Shown here: positions 1-7,591 of the stretch, piece by piece
Layout of the letters: the number at the start of each line of letters is the position of its first letter
Numbering within the stretch: the first letter of the stretch is position 1
Assembly: GCA_005239615.1 (NCBI GenBank)
Contig: SBBR01000087.1
Location: 1 to 21,676, forward strand
DNA length: 21,676 nucleotides
Origin: an archaeon
GTDB lineage: Archaea > Iainarchaeota > Iainarchaeia > Iainarchaeales > Iainarchaeaceae
Direction of reading: 5' to 3'
Translations under genes and position numbers: made by a program
Notes under the pieces: model-generated
Told to the model about the DNA's origin: nothing
The model's input: the letters and a program-made list of their open reading frames with translations, nothing else
The model's database searches: none

Positions 1-1
1 G

Positions 2-121
2 CAGGGAAACGAAGGAACTGGAAATCCGGGCGGGAACGGTGGGCCGGGGAGCGGCAACGGAGGCGGGAAAGGCGAAGGCAAGGTAGTGGACGCGGACTTC
101 ACCGAGGAAGGCAAGAAGTAA
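2..121 (+). CDS. dnaK: Hsp70 chaperone DnaK, C-terminal end (partial)
   Basis: The window opens inside a reading frame whose last 39 residues are visible, stopping with TAA at 119-121. It is a flexible Gly/Asn-rich tail followed by VVDADFTEE and GKK. The VVDADF-type ending is the hallmark C-terminus of DnaK, the ATP-dependent Hsp70 chaperone, and dnaJ, its co-chaperone gene, starts about 100 bases downstream on the same strand. The ATPase and substrate-binding domains lie outside the window and cannot be checked. The tail just before the terminal motif is very rich in Gly and Asn and looks like a disordered linker. The assignment rests on the terminal motif and the neighbour. Confidence 0.8.
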   Translation, partial: QGNEGTGNPGGNGGPGSGNGGGKGEGKVVDADFTEEGKK

Positions 122-224
122 AAGCGCTTGCGGTTGCGGCAACGGAATAAAGTGAAATAAGGCAGGGTTTGTTCGTTTCCCCCAAGCCCGCTTATTTCAA
201 TTGTTCGGAGAAAAAGGCGTCTTG

Positions 225-1391
225 ATGGCAAAGGACTATTATGATATCCTCGGTGTTGGCAGGGGAGCGGGTGCGGAGGACATCAAGGCCGCGTACAAGA
301 GGCTTGCGAAGAAATACCACCCTGACGTGAACAAGGAGAAGGGCGCAGAGGAGAAGTTCAAGGAAATACAGCACGCCTACGACGTACTCGGCGACGAGGC
401 GAAGAAGAATCAGTACGACCAGTTCGGCCCCGAGTTCGAGAAGGCGGGGTTCGGTAGTGGGCCTGGAGGGTTCTCAGGTTTCAGCGGCTTCGAGGGCGGT
501 TTCTCCGGGTTCCGAGGAGGGGACTTCGAAAACCTCTTCGAGTCAATGGGCTTCGGCACGGGGTTTTCTGACCTGTTTGGCGGGGACTTTTCAGGCCAGA
601 GGAGAGAGCCACAGGCAGGCCGTGACATTGCTGTGAGGCTCGACCTCACTTTCGAGGAAGCGGCGTTCGGCACAAAAAAGGAAATAGAAATCGAGAGAAT
701 TGAGGAATGCGAGAACTGCTCCGGCACAGGCACTCGCCCCGGCACGAAGGCAGAGCAATGTGGGGTGTGCCATGGCAGCGGTTATGAAAGGTCAACCCGC
801 AGGACATTTTTAGGCACAATTTCGACGCAGACGCCGTGCCGAAGGTGCCGCGGCACTGGGCAGGTAGTGAACGACCCGTGCAATGTGTGCTCAGGCACTG
901 GGAAAGTCGCGCACAGGAAGAAAATAACCGTGCACGTGCCGGAAGGCGTTGACAACGGCAACCAGCTGAGGCTGGCAGGGCAAGGGAATATTGGCGAGAA
1001 GGGCGGTCGCGTAGGACACCTCATTGTGGTAATCAGCGTGAAGCCGCACCCAGTCTTCAGGCGAGACGGCACCGACATTTACATGGAAGTGCCTGTCTCT
1101 TTCAGCGAGACCGCGCTCGGCACTGAGGTAGAGGTGCCGACCCTGCACGGCAAGGCAAGGTTGAAAGTGCCGCCGGGCACGCAATCCGGCACTGTTTTCA
1201 GGATGGCCGGGAGAGGCATCAAGGATTTACATGGAAGCGGCCATGGCGACCAGTACGTAAAGGCAGTGGTTAAAACCCCTGAGAAGCTCTCGAAGAAGGA
1301 GAAGGAGCTGTTCGAGAAGCTCGCCTCAGAAGAGAATATAGGGAAGACGAGAAAAGGGTTATTCGACAGTCTGAAAGGGATGTTTGAATGA
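225..1391 (+). CDS. dnaJ: Co-chaperone DnaJ (Hsp40, type I)
   Basis: DnaJ delivers unfolded cytosolic clients to DnaK and stimulates its ATPase. The 388-residue product has full type I architecture. The J domain spans about residues 3-68 with HPD at 32-34. A Gly/Phe-rich linker runs about 74-125. The zinc-binding region has four CxxCxGxG repeats with cysteines at 162/165, 179/182, 205/208 and 219/222. The C-terminal substrate-binding and dimerisation part follows. All eight zinc ligands are present. I chose ATG at 225 because it gives MAKDYYDILG, the usual family start; an in-frame TTG at 201 would add eight residues without family support. It follows dnaK by about 100 bases, probably as a heat-shock operon. 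Confidence 0.96.
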   Translation: MAKDYYDILGVGRGAGAEDIKAAYKRLAKKYHPDVNKEKGAEEKFKEIQHAYDVLGDEAKKNQYDQFGPEFEKAGFGSGPGGFSGFSGFEGGFSGFRGGDFENLFESMGFGTGFSDLFGGDFSGQRREPQAGRDIAVRLDLTFEEAAFGTKKEIEIERIEECENCSGTGTRPGTKAEQCGVCHGSGYERSTRRTFLGTISTQTPCRRCRGTGQVVNDPCNVCSGTGKVAHRKKITVHVPEGVDNGNQLRLAGQGNIGEKGGRVGHLIVVISVKPHPVFRRDGTDIYMEVPVSFSETALGTEVEVPTLHGKARLKVPPGTQSGTVFRMAGRGIKDLHGSGHGDQYVKAVVKTPEKLSKKEKELFEKLASEENIGKTRKGLFDSLKGMFE

Positions 1392-1505
1392 CCAAAACAC
1401 TCAATTGCAACAACGAGGCCTGATTGCCCCGGCAACAATTCAAAACTGGAGCCTTAATCCGGCAATAATCAGCCTACTTCTGGGGCGAGGAGTCGACTGT
1501 ATTAG

Positions 1506-1982
1506 TCATTTTGGGTTTTGTTGCCTTGGAGACTTCTTCTGCGTCCTGAACCTTATCTCCGCGCCAAGGATGCCGCCGGCGAGGCCTATGCAAAAATAGC
1601 TGACCGCTAGAGCCGCGGTGCTCAGGAAGTAATCCGCGACGAGGCCGGGGACTGTTGGTGAAGAGGCCATGAACAGCTGGAAATTTGCGAGCACGGAATA
1701 AACGCTGAGTGCCACTATCGCGAGGCCGGATGCTGCTGCCGGAATAGTGAAGGCCGCCTTAAGGTCCCTTGACTTCTGGAAAATCAGGAAGCCGGCCGGA
1801 ATCGTCGAGAGCAACGTGAGGAGGGTGAGGAGAAAGGCCCTGAGGCTACCAACGTTCATGGAAGCTGCCTTTGCCGCAGACACGAGCGCGGGGGCTAGTA
1901 GCTGCCCAAGGACAAGGTTGAATGCCGCCACCAGCGCAAGAACGAGGAAAAACTCGCCAACGAACTCTCCGAAGCGCGCCAT
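1506..1982 (-). CDS. Hypothetical four-helix membrane protein
   Basis: I do not recognise the family. The 158-residue product has four hydrophobic stretches at about 8-35, 45-68, 76-103 and 112-140, so it is predicted to be an integral membrane protein with four helices. It ends in a short basic tail rich in Lys, Arg and Gln. No catalytic motif is evident. It converges on dnaJ and diverges from valS. A TATA-like element 20-30 bases before its ATG suggests a leaderless transcript. Even hydrophobicity, an uninterrupted frame and a well-placed promoter make it a likely real gene. Confidence 0.75.
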   Translation of the reverse strand: MARFGEFVGEFFLVLALVAAFNLVLGQLLAPALVSAAKAASMNVGSLRAFLLTLLTLLSTIPAGFLIFQKSRDLKAAFTIPAAASGLAIVALSVYSVLANFQLFMASSPTVPGLVADYFLSTAALAVSYFCIGLAGGILGAEIRFRTQKKSPRQQNPK

Positions 1983-2002
1983 GTTACTAATGCCGCAAAA
2001 CG

Positions 2003-2011
2003 ATTATTTAA
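2003..2011 (-). promoter_or_regulatory. TATA box for the four-helix membrane protein gene
   Basis: On the minus strand this A/T stretch reads CTTAAATAA and is centred about 25 bases before the ATG at 1982. That is the archaeal TATA-to-start distance, so the start codon would be at or next to the mRNA 5' end. No Shine-Dalgarno is visible, which fits leaderless translation. Confidence 0.5.
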
Positions 2012-2042
2012 GGCTTTGTGAACACCAGCCAAAAACAGGATG

Positions 2043-2051
2043 AATTTAAAC
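2043..2051 (+). promoter_or_regulatory. TATA box for valS
   Basis: AATTTAAAC lies about 33 bases before the valS ATG at 2080. With initiation about 25 bases downstream of its centre, the leader would be only about 8 nt. Together with the minus-strand box at 2003-2011 it forms a compact divergent promoter region. Confidence 0.5.
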
Positions 2052-2079
2052 TGTTACTGAATTTGATTAGTAGGTTTCG

Positions 2080-4575
2080 ATGACAGGGGAAAAAGGCGAC
2101 ACAGGCTTCGGCGCAATAGAGAGAAAGTGGCAGGCCGAATGGGAGAGGCTCCGCACATACGCGTTTGACTTCTCCTCGAAGGCACCCGTATTCAGCATTG
2201 ACACCCCTCCGCCCACTGTTTCAGGCAGGATGCACCTGGGTCACGCGTTCTCGTATACGCAGGCTGACTTCATTGGGCGGTACAAGCGCATGAAAGGATA
2301 CAACGTGTTCTACCCATTCGGCCTCGACGACAACGGCCTCGCAACCGAAAGGCTCGTGGAGAAGATCCGGAACATAAAGGCAAAGAACTTCACGCGCAAG
2401 GAATTTATAAAAATATGCCTTGAGGAAACAAAAAAGCACGAGGACATGATGATTGCCGATTTCAAATCGCTCGGCCTCAGCGTAGACTGGAGCACCCTGT
2501 ACAGGACAATCGATACGCTCGCGAGGAAAATTTGCCAGAAGAGCCTGCTCGAGATTTACAAAAACGGTAGGGCGTACAGGAAGGACGCCCCAACAATGTG
2601 GTGCCCGACCTGCGAAACGACAATAGCACAGGCGGAGCTGGAAGACAAGGAATTCCCCTCGAATTTCGTTTATGTGAAGGCAGAGGTCGAGGGTGGCGGG
2701 CACATAGTGTACGCGACGACAAGGCCGGAGCTGCTGCACGCATGCATATGCATAACAGTGCACCCCGACGACAGGAGGTACAAGGAAGTGGTGGGAAAGA
2801 AGGCAAAGATACCCATCAGCAACGAGTGGGTTCCAATCATTGCAGATGAGTCCGCAATAATGGACTTCGGCACGGGCGCTGTGTACTGGTGCCCTTACAG
2901 CGATGCTACCAGCATAGAGTTTGTAGCAAAGCACCAGCAGTTCAAGGTAAAGTCCGTAGTGGGGAGTGACGGCAGGCTGTTGCGGCACGCCGGAAAATAT
3001 GCTGGCATGAAAGCAGAGGAGGCACGCAGGAAAATAATCGAGGACCTGCAGGAAGGCGGGCATGTGGAAAAAATCGAGCCCATAAAGCATGATGTGCAGG
3101 TGCACGAGAGGTGCAAGACCCCGATTGAGGTATACTCGACAAAGCAGTGGTTCGTGAAGTACCTCGACCTCAAGGAAGAGTTCCTGAAGAAGGGTAGGGA
3201 GCTGAAGTGGTACCCGGAGCACATGCGGGTGCGCTACGAGAACTGGATCAAGGGCCTGCAGTGGGACTGGAGCATCTCGAGGCAGCGCTTTTTTGGCGTG
3301 CCATTCATATTCTGGTACTGCAAAAAGTGCGGCGAAATTATTCCCGCTGGCGAGAAGAACCTGCCGGTGGACCCGTTGGAGGACAAGCCCCCCGTTGAGA
3401 AATGCCCTAAGTGCGGCGGCAATGAATTCGAGCCTGAGAAGGACGTCCTCGACACTTGGATGACCTCTTCGCTCACACCTCAAATCAATTCGCAGTGGGG
3501 CGTTGACATGGAGAGGCACGCAAGGATTTTTCCTATGTCCCTGAGGCCACAGGCGCACGACATCATAACGCTATGGGCGTTCAACACGATTGTAAAGGCA
3601 TACTTCCACGAGGGAAAGCTCCCATGGAAGGAAATAATGATTTCGGGGCACGCTCTCGACCCCAAAGGAAGGAAGATGTCCAAGAGCCTCGGCAACGCGA
3701 TAAGCCCCGCGGAAATAATCTCCAAGTACTCGGCGGACATGCTACGCTACTGGGCAGCGACAGGCACCCTCGGCGAGGACCTGCCCTTCCAAGACAAGGA
3801 CTTTGTTTCTGGCAAAAAGTTCCTCACCAAACTCATGAACGCGTCGAGCTTCGTGGCAATGAAAACCAGAGGCACTACTCTCGCCGGCTTTGCACAGGAA
3901 AAAAAGAGCCTGCGAGCGGTTGATAGGTGGATTCTAGGCAGGTTTGAGCGCGTGAAGAAGGAAGCCACGGAGGCGCTCGAGGCCTATGAGTACTCGAAAG
4001 CACTCGCGTCACTGCGAAACTTCTTCTGGCTCGAGTTCGCGGACTTCTACATCGAGGAAGTGAAGCACCGCGTGTATAGCCAGCAGAATGCATCCACGGA
4101 AAATGGCGGCAAGGCCGGAGAAAAAAAAGCCGCGTGGGGTGCAGAAGCCGCTCCTGATGCTAAGGTAGCAAAGGCCGTGCTGCTGAAAATAAACACGGAG
4201 CTACTGAAGATGCTGGCACCGTTCCTGCCGCACACAACAGAAGAGATATTCCAAACGAGTTTCAGGGAGCACGCTGAAGCAAAGTCAATCCATCTCGAAA
4301 AATGGCCAGAGCATGACGCCAGTCTCATTGACGAGGAGGCGGAGAAGGCCGGGGAGCTGGCGAAGAGCATCATCGCGCGAATCCGCAAGCACAAGACCGA
4401 TAACAAGATGGCGATGAACGCGGAAATAGGCAGCGTAAAGGTGTTTTTGGAAAACGGATTTGAGTTCTTCAATTCAATCGAAGATGATGTGAAGGCTACA
4501 ATGAACATTAAGACCATGGTAATGGAAAAAGGAAAAAGTGCGTCAGAACCTGGAATTTCAATTAAGGTTGATTAG
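2080..4575 (+). CDS. valS: Valine--tRNA ligase (ValRS)
   Basis: This class I aminoacyl-tRNA synthetase charges tRNA-Val with valine in the cytosol. The 831-residue frame has the HIGH-type signature HLGH at 52-55 and KMSKS at 532-536. A CP1 editing domain is marked by TTRPE and GTGAV. Cysteine pairs suggest zinc sites: CPTC near residue 175, and CKKC with CPKC in the 415-450 region. DVLDTWMTSSLTPQ before KMSKS is typical of archaeal ValRS and argues against IleRS or LeuRS. The C-terminal third is the helical anticodon-binding domain. It contains a low-complexity Ala/Gly/Lys-rich insert at about 4084-4170. Length is normal for archaeal ValRS. It appears monocistronic with its own promoter. Confidence 0.96.
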   Translation: MTGEKGDTGFGAIERKWQAEWERLRTYAFDFSSKAPVFSIDTPPPTVSGRMHLGHAFSYTQADFIGRYKRMKGYNVFYPFGLDDNGLATERLVEKIRNIKAKNFTRKEFIKICLEETKKHEDMMIADFKSLGLSVDWSTLYRTIDTLARKICQKSLLEIYKNGRAYRKDAPTMWCPTCETTIAQAELEDKEFPSNFVYVKAEVEGGGHIVYATTRPELLHACICITVHPDDRRYKEVVGKKAKIPISNEWVPIIADESAIMDFGTGAVYWCPYSDATSIEFVAKHQQFKVKSVVGSDGRLLRHAGKYAGMKAEEARRKIIEDLQEGGHVEKIEPIKHDVQVHERCKTPIEVYSTKQWFVKYLDLKEEFLKKGRELKWYPEHMRVRYENWIKGLQWDWSISRQRFFGVPFIFWYCKKCGEIIPAGEKNLPVDPLEDKPPVEKCPKCGGNEFEPEKDVLDTWMTSSLTPQINSQWGVDMERHARIFPMSLRPQAHDIITLWAFNTIVKAYFHEGKLPWKEIMISGHALDPKGRKMSKSLGNAISPAEIISKYSADMLRYWAATGTLGEDLPFQDKDFVSGKKFLTKLMNASSFVAMKTRGTTLAGFAQEKKSLRAVDRWILGRFERVKKEATEALEAYEYSKALASLRNFFWLEFADFYIEEVKHRVYSQQNASTENGGKAGEKKAAWGAEAAPDAKVAKAVLLKINTELLKMLAPFLPHTTEEIFQTSFREHAEAKSIHLEKWPEHDASLIDEEAEKAGELAKSIIARIRKHKTDNKMAMNAEIGSVKVFLENGFEFFNSIEDDVKATMNIKTMVMEKGKSASEPGISIKVD

Positions 4576-4586
4576 AAAGACTGTGG

Positions 4587-4851
4587 TTATGCCCTTGGCC
4601 GCCTTTCAAGCAGTTTCCTTACCGTTGCCTCATGTGCTGCATCAAATCGGGTTTTTTGTCGGCTAGGGATAGCTTTAGATTTCAACTCGTTTAAAGCGCC
4701 CCTTACCAACCCTACATACGTATGATGCCTGGTGGCCATTTGCAGGATAACATTATCCGGAACTTCAGATAACTTCGCTTGCTGTACCAATTTGAAAGCC
4801 TCCGGCGCCGCACTTTTGGCCGGATCTCAACTGCTTGGTCTCTTCCCACAC
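4587..4851 (-). pseudogene. Possible frameshifted small gene, unknown function
   Basis: On the minus strand, GGAGG at 4859-4863 lies 7 bases before a GTG at 4851. That frame reads MWEETKQLRSGQK and then closes after about 27 codons. A second frame is open from about 4826 down to the TAA at 4587 and reads PEAFKLVQQAKLSEVPDN and onward, about 75 residues of soluble basic sequence. Joining the two by one frame change around 4808-4822 gives a protein of about 85 residues with a good ribosome-binding site. I recognise no family. The codons are more A/T-ending than in neighbouring genes, suggesting different ancestry. It may be a decayed small gene or chance open frames. Confidence 0.3.
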
Positions 4852-4946
4852 AACAAAACCTCCAAAAATTGAAATAAAAGAAAGCTAAAATTACTAATTA
4901 TAGCAGTTTGGCAAGGCGGATTTTGGATAAGAAAGCGCAACCCCAC

Positions 4947-4956
4947 ATTTAAATTA
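4947..4956 (+). promoter_or_regulatory. Candidate TATA box for the gene at 5033
   Basis: ATTTAAATTA at 4947-4956 is a good archaeal TATA candidate, predicting a start near 4976 and a leader of about 57 nt. A second A/T stretch, CACTATATTT near 4966-4975, could serve instead and give a leader of about 36 nt. I cannot choose between them from sequence alone. Confidence 0.4.
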
Positions 4957-5032
4957 TCCATTGGCACTATATTTGTATTTTATCCAGAAATAAGGCCCCC
5001 TCTGGAAACTTGGCGAAGGGAAGAGTGGTTAG

Positions 5033-5569
5033 ATGGCCGGGCTCAAAAAAATAGTTTTGTTAGCGGTGGCGCTGTTCACCCTGTATTTCGCGGGGCAGCA
5101 GCTTGGAATCCTTGCAGGCGAAAGGCTTTTCTCGCTACAGGGCTGGAACTCGCTCGAAAGGCTTGCGGCTATTGACGCTGAATATGGCGTCGGGCCGGAG
5201 CAGCCTATGCCAGCGACGAATTTCCTTGACAGTTACACCGAAAAGCTACGCAGCCTCCAGCCACGGACTGATGATGAGAAGAAGGTCATTAGCCTGAAGT
5301 TCGAGCTGGCGGAACTCGCGAAAGGCCTCGCCGCGGTTTCAGGACTTGACGCAAAACTCGGCGCCGAGGGAGGATGCGCGAACGGCACGCAACTCGAGGT
5401 GGCAATCAACAATGCCGCAGCCCATGCCAGAAAGGCAAAAGAAACCAGCGGCAGCATGGGCACGGTAAAAGGATTCGAGTACCTTACAGGCAGCGCGTTT
5501 AATTCCGGTATAGACTCTGCCATCGCCTCGCTTGACGGTACAAGGAACAGGTTCATGGTATTGTGCTGA
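5033..5569 (+). CDS. Hypothetical membrane-anchored extracytoplasmic protein
   Basis: I do not recognise the family. The 178-residue product begins with MAGLKKIVLL and one hydrophobic segment at about residues 5-27, a signal anchor or uncleaved signal peptide. The remainder is mostly helical-looking and soluble, with a charged stretch rich in Glu, Lys and Leu at about 70-100. It has two cysteines, one in GGCANGT and one as the last residue. No lipobox is evident. It lies 74 bases upstream of bud32 on the same strand, probably cotranscribed, but the pairing suggests no function. It has G/C-ending codons like the other chromosomal genes. Confidence 0.7.
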   Translation: MAGLKKIVLLAVALFTLYFAGQQLGILAGERLFSLQGWNSLERLAAIDAEYGVGPEQPMPATNFLDSYTEKLRSLQPRTDDEKKVISLKFELAELAKGLAAVSGLDAKLGAEGGCANGTQLEVAINNAAAHARKAKETSGSMGTVKGFEYLTGSAFNSGIDSAIASLDGTRNRFMVLC

Positions 5570-5643
5570 ACCCAAATAAGCAAAAAAGTGCAAAGCGGGA
5601 ACATTGGGCCAAATTGTTTTTGTTCATTCTTGGGAGGCGTGCA

Positions 5644-6261
5644 ATGCAGTTGCTCAGGCATGGAGCGGAAGCACGGCTTTTCCTGACGAATTACATGGGC
5701 AGGAAGGCCGTGCTGAAGATGCGGGAGCGAAAAAATTACCGTGCACTGGTACTGGACGACAGGATTCTTAAGGAGAGGTTGCGAACCGAGTGCTTGCTGC
5801 TCTCACGCGCGAAGAAAGCCGGGGTGCGCACTCCCATGATTTGGAAAATCGACCCTGGCTCATACTCAATAACAACTGAATTCATTCAAGGCAGGACAAT
5901 GAAGCAGGAGATTTCCCAAAACCCGAAAAAAGCCGAAGCCATATGCCGCGATGCCGGCGAAAATGTCGCAAGGCTGCACTCGGCTGACATCATACACGGT
6001 GACCTCACCACAGGCAACATCATTATCCGTAAAAACCGCCTTGTTATTCTCGACTTTGGCCTCGGGCAGGTTTCCAGCAAGGTCGAGGACAAGGCAGTGG
6101 ATTTACTTGCGTTCAAGAAGACTTTCCTCGCCACCCACTTCATGCTCGCTGGGCAGTGGCAGGAAATCGAGGAGGCTTATGTGCAGGGTTACACGGCCGG
6201 AAAAAACGTGCTGAAGCAGATGCAGAAGGTCGAAGCTAGGGCGAGGTATTTCGAAAGCTAA
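5644..6261 (+). CDS. bud32: KEOPS complex atypical kinase/ATPase Bud32
   Basis: Bud32 is the small kinase/ATPase subunit of KEOPS, which with Kae1 makes the t6A modification at position 37 of ANN-decoding tRNAs. The 205-residue product has the family features: GAEA at 7-10, the ATP-binding lysine in AVLKMRE (K25), a helix glutamate near E49, the catalytic loop HGDLTTGN at 118-125, and DFG at 137-139. A full C-terminal kinase lobe is absent, as usual for Bud32. I chose ATG at 5644 because GGAGG lies 7 bases upstream and MQLLRHGAEA matches the family start. An in-frame GTG at 5563 would add 27 basic and hydrophobic residues not seen in the family. It is not fused to Kae1 here, and no other KEOPS gene is in the window. 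Confidence 0.92.
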   Translation: MQLLRHGAEARLFLTNYMGRKAVLKMRERKNYRALVLDDRILKERLRTECLLLSRAKKAGVRTPMIWKIDPGSYSITTEFIQGRTMKQEISQNPKKAEAICRDAGENVARLHSADIIHGDLTTGNIIIRKNRLVILDFGLGQVSSKVEDKAVDLLAFKKTFLATHFMLAGQWQEIEEAYVQGYTAGKNVLKQMQKVEARARYFES

Positions 6262-6274
6262 TGATTTGAAAATG

Positions 6275-6283
6275 CTTTTATAG
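6275..6283 (+). promoter_or_regulatory. TATA box of the decayed gene at 6305
   Basis: CTTTTATAG is centred about 26 bases before the ATG at 6305, the spacing expected for a leaderless archaeal mRNA. The promoter looks intact although the gene downstream is broken. Confidence 0.45.
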
Positions 6284-6304
6284 TCAGACGCAACTAATAT
6301 TCAA

Positions 6305-6886
6305 ATGAAGTTTGCAATAAAGCTCGCAGTTCTCCTCGCAATTCTGTTGGCATTCTCTCAATTCGCCCTCGCCGACCTTGGCCCCAAGCCGGTCACGACC
6401 GTGAACTTCACTTTTAATGGCAAGGAAATGCCAAGCAACCAGCTCTTCATTTCTAGGATGGCAGAGTGCGTGCAGGCCACCGATACCGGCGGCTATTCAA
6501 CCCAAAGAATCCAAGACGAATTCAAGGCAGTGAATGAGAATATGGCATTAGCATCCCGAAGGAATTCATGATTAATGAACTGGATACAGAGCGTGGCTGC
6601 ACATGGATGCTTGCAACTTTTGCATGGACACTGGATTCAGTCTTGGATAGCACCCGCAGATTTATCTATCACCCGCCTTCGACAATCAGGCTCATCGCAT
6701 ATATTCCTTCGACACGCGGAGCTTTTCGCTATCGCATTCGAGGCACTGGTTATTTACAAGATGAACAGGCAAATTATGGCACCCTTAAAGTCCGGGCTGC
6801 TAAGCTTTGTGATGAATGCCGCGAGCTTTCTGATAGGCTGGGTAGTGCTCATAATTATCAGCCTCTTCATTGGCATTGGACTCTGA
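6305..6886 (+). pseudogene. Decayed secreted/membrane protein gene
   Basis: The first frame encodes a clear signal peptide (MKFAIKLAVLL, hydrophobic core, cleavage after ALA) and a mature start DLGPKPVTTVNF. It closes with TGA at 6569-6571. Protein-like sequence continues in other frames. Frame 1 gives IPKEFMINELDTERGCTW and then PPSTIRLIAYIPS. The original frame later gives ELFAIAFEALVIYKMNRQ and SFVMNAASFLIGWVVL, ending at 6886. I recall an archaeal family of this order: DLGPKP start, Cys-containing middle, an AVYIPS-like strand, then several membrane helices ending in MNAASFLIG. By that comparison the middle has frame changes and helices are missing before ELFAIAFEA. The family memory is unverified. 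Signal peptide plus terminal membrane helix in one frame with a scrambled middle supports a pseudogene. Confidence 0.65.
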
Positions 6887-6915
6887 GGCGCAGGCGAAAA
6901 CAGGCTTTCCCGAAG

Positions 6916-6925
6916 GTTTAAATAC
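6916..6925 (+). promoter_or_regulatory. TATA box for rps15, with a leader of about 100 nt
   Basis: GTTTAAATAC is a strong archaeal TATA match. Initiation would fall near 6946, leaving a leader of about 100 nt before the rps15 ATG at 7047. That is unusual beside the near-leaderless promoters elsewhere in the window. The leader contains a small hairpin, GGACG-GCA-CGTCC, at about 6988-7000. Confidence 0.5.
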
Positions 6926-7046
6926 CTTGCTTTGGGAGAGTTTGTATCCATTTTCTTTGAATTGGCTTTCCCATGCCGTTAGGGTGGGACGGCACGTCCT
7001 GAAAAGGCGAACGTGTTTGGATTAATTTGTTGTTTTTGGTGAGCTG

Positions 7047-7472
7047 ATGGCGAAGGAAGCAGGCGCAAAGTCCGGCAAGGCTGCAGGCTGGTCGGACTAC
7101 AAGCCCGAGGAAGTTGAAGAGCTAATAGTGGGCCTCGCCAACCAGGGCATGACACCGAGCGAGATAGGCATGGCCCTGCGGAACCAGAAGGGGATTCCAA
7201 GCGTGAAGAAGCTCACTGGAATGAACCTCGAGAAGATACTCGAGAAGAGGGGTATGCGGGGAGACATGCCACGCGACCTCCTCGACCTAATCGGAAGGTC
7301 GGTTGTGCTCCACAGGCACATGCAAGCAAACAGGAAGGACATGACGGCAAAGCGCGGCTACCAGCTTACCGTGAGCAAGATAAGGAAACTCAGGAACTAC
7401 TACATAAGGAAGGGCAGGGTGGACAGGGAATGGAGGTACACGCCGGAGGCGGCTGAACTGTTGCTGAAGTGA
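7047..7472 (+). CDS. rps15: 30S ribosomal protein uS15 (archaeal S15P/S13e type)
   Basis: uS15 binds the central domain of 16S rRNA early in small-subunit assembly. The 141-residue product is the longer archaeal/eukaryotic form. It has an N-terminal extension carrying WSDYKPEEVEELI, then GMTPSEIGMALR and KGIPSVKKLTG. The C-terminal helical S15 core follows, with DLLDLIGRSVVLHRHM and a basic terminal helix RKLRNYYIRKGRV. No key part is missing. It heads a run of plus-strand genes, followed by rps3ae 119 bases downstream. The TATA box at 6916 implies its own promoter and a leader of about 100 nt. Confidence 0.96.
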   Translation: MAKEAGAKSGKAAGWSDYKPEEVEELIVGLANQGMTPSEIGMALRNQKGIPSVKKLTGMNLEKILEKRGMRGDMPRDLLDLIGRSVVLHRHMQANRKDMTAKRGYQLTVSKIRKLRNYYIRKGRVDREWRYTPEAAELLLK

Positions 7473-7478
7473 AGGCAC

Positions 7479-7498
7479 GGCCAATGGCCACGCGTGGC
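7479..7498 (+). repeat. Overlapping palindromes in the rps15-rps3ae gap
   Basis: Right after the rps15 stop, a 12-base perfect palindrome, GCCACGCGTGGC (7487-7498), overlaps a short hairpin with arms GGCC and loop AAT (7479-7489). The two cannot form together. It may affect mRNA processing or partial termination between two ribosomal genes. No T-tract follows, so a simple terminator is unlikely. Confidence 0.35.
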
Positions 7499-7591
7499 GT
7501 AACATGGCTTCAGGCTGACTTCGGCTTGGCATGGCGCGGAATTTTCGATGTGATTTTGGTTCTTGCGGAAAAAATGCGATGAGTGGTTTTT

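Larger units (their letters stand above)
4576..5032. other. 457-base region with no intact gene
   Basis: This stretch between valS and the next plus-strand gene holds the possible broken minus-strand gene at 4587-4851, then an A/T-rich segment (about 4860-5010) carrying TATA-like sequences for the gene at 5033. I see no tRNA, large repeat or other coding signal in it. Confidence 0.5.

Noticed and set aside
2221..3558. 445-codon open frame on the minus strand inside valS
   Set aside because: It lies wholly antisense to a well-supported valS with all class I motifs. Its translation is Leu/His/Val-rich without any domain and reflects G/C-rich codon positions on the other strand.
5563..5643. GTG start extending Bud32 by 27 residues
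   Set aside because: The ATG at 5644 has a well-spaced GGAGG and gives the normal Bud32 N-terminus; the extension overlaps the upstream gene's stop.
6568..6921. 117-codon plus-strand frame as an independent gene
   Set aside because: It contains pieces of the same protein as the frames before and after it and ends in Arg-rich sequence opposite a membrane helix, so it is better explained as part of one decayed gene.
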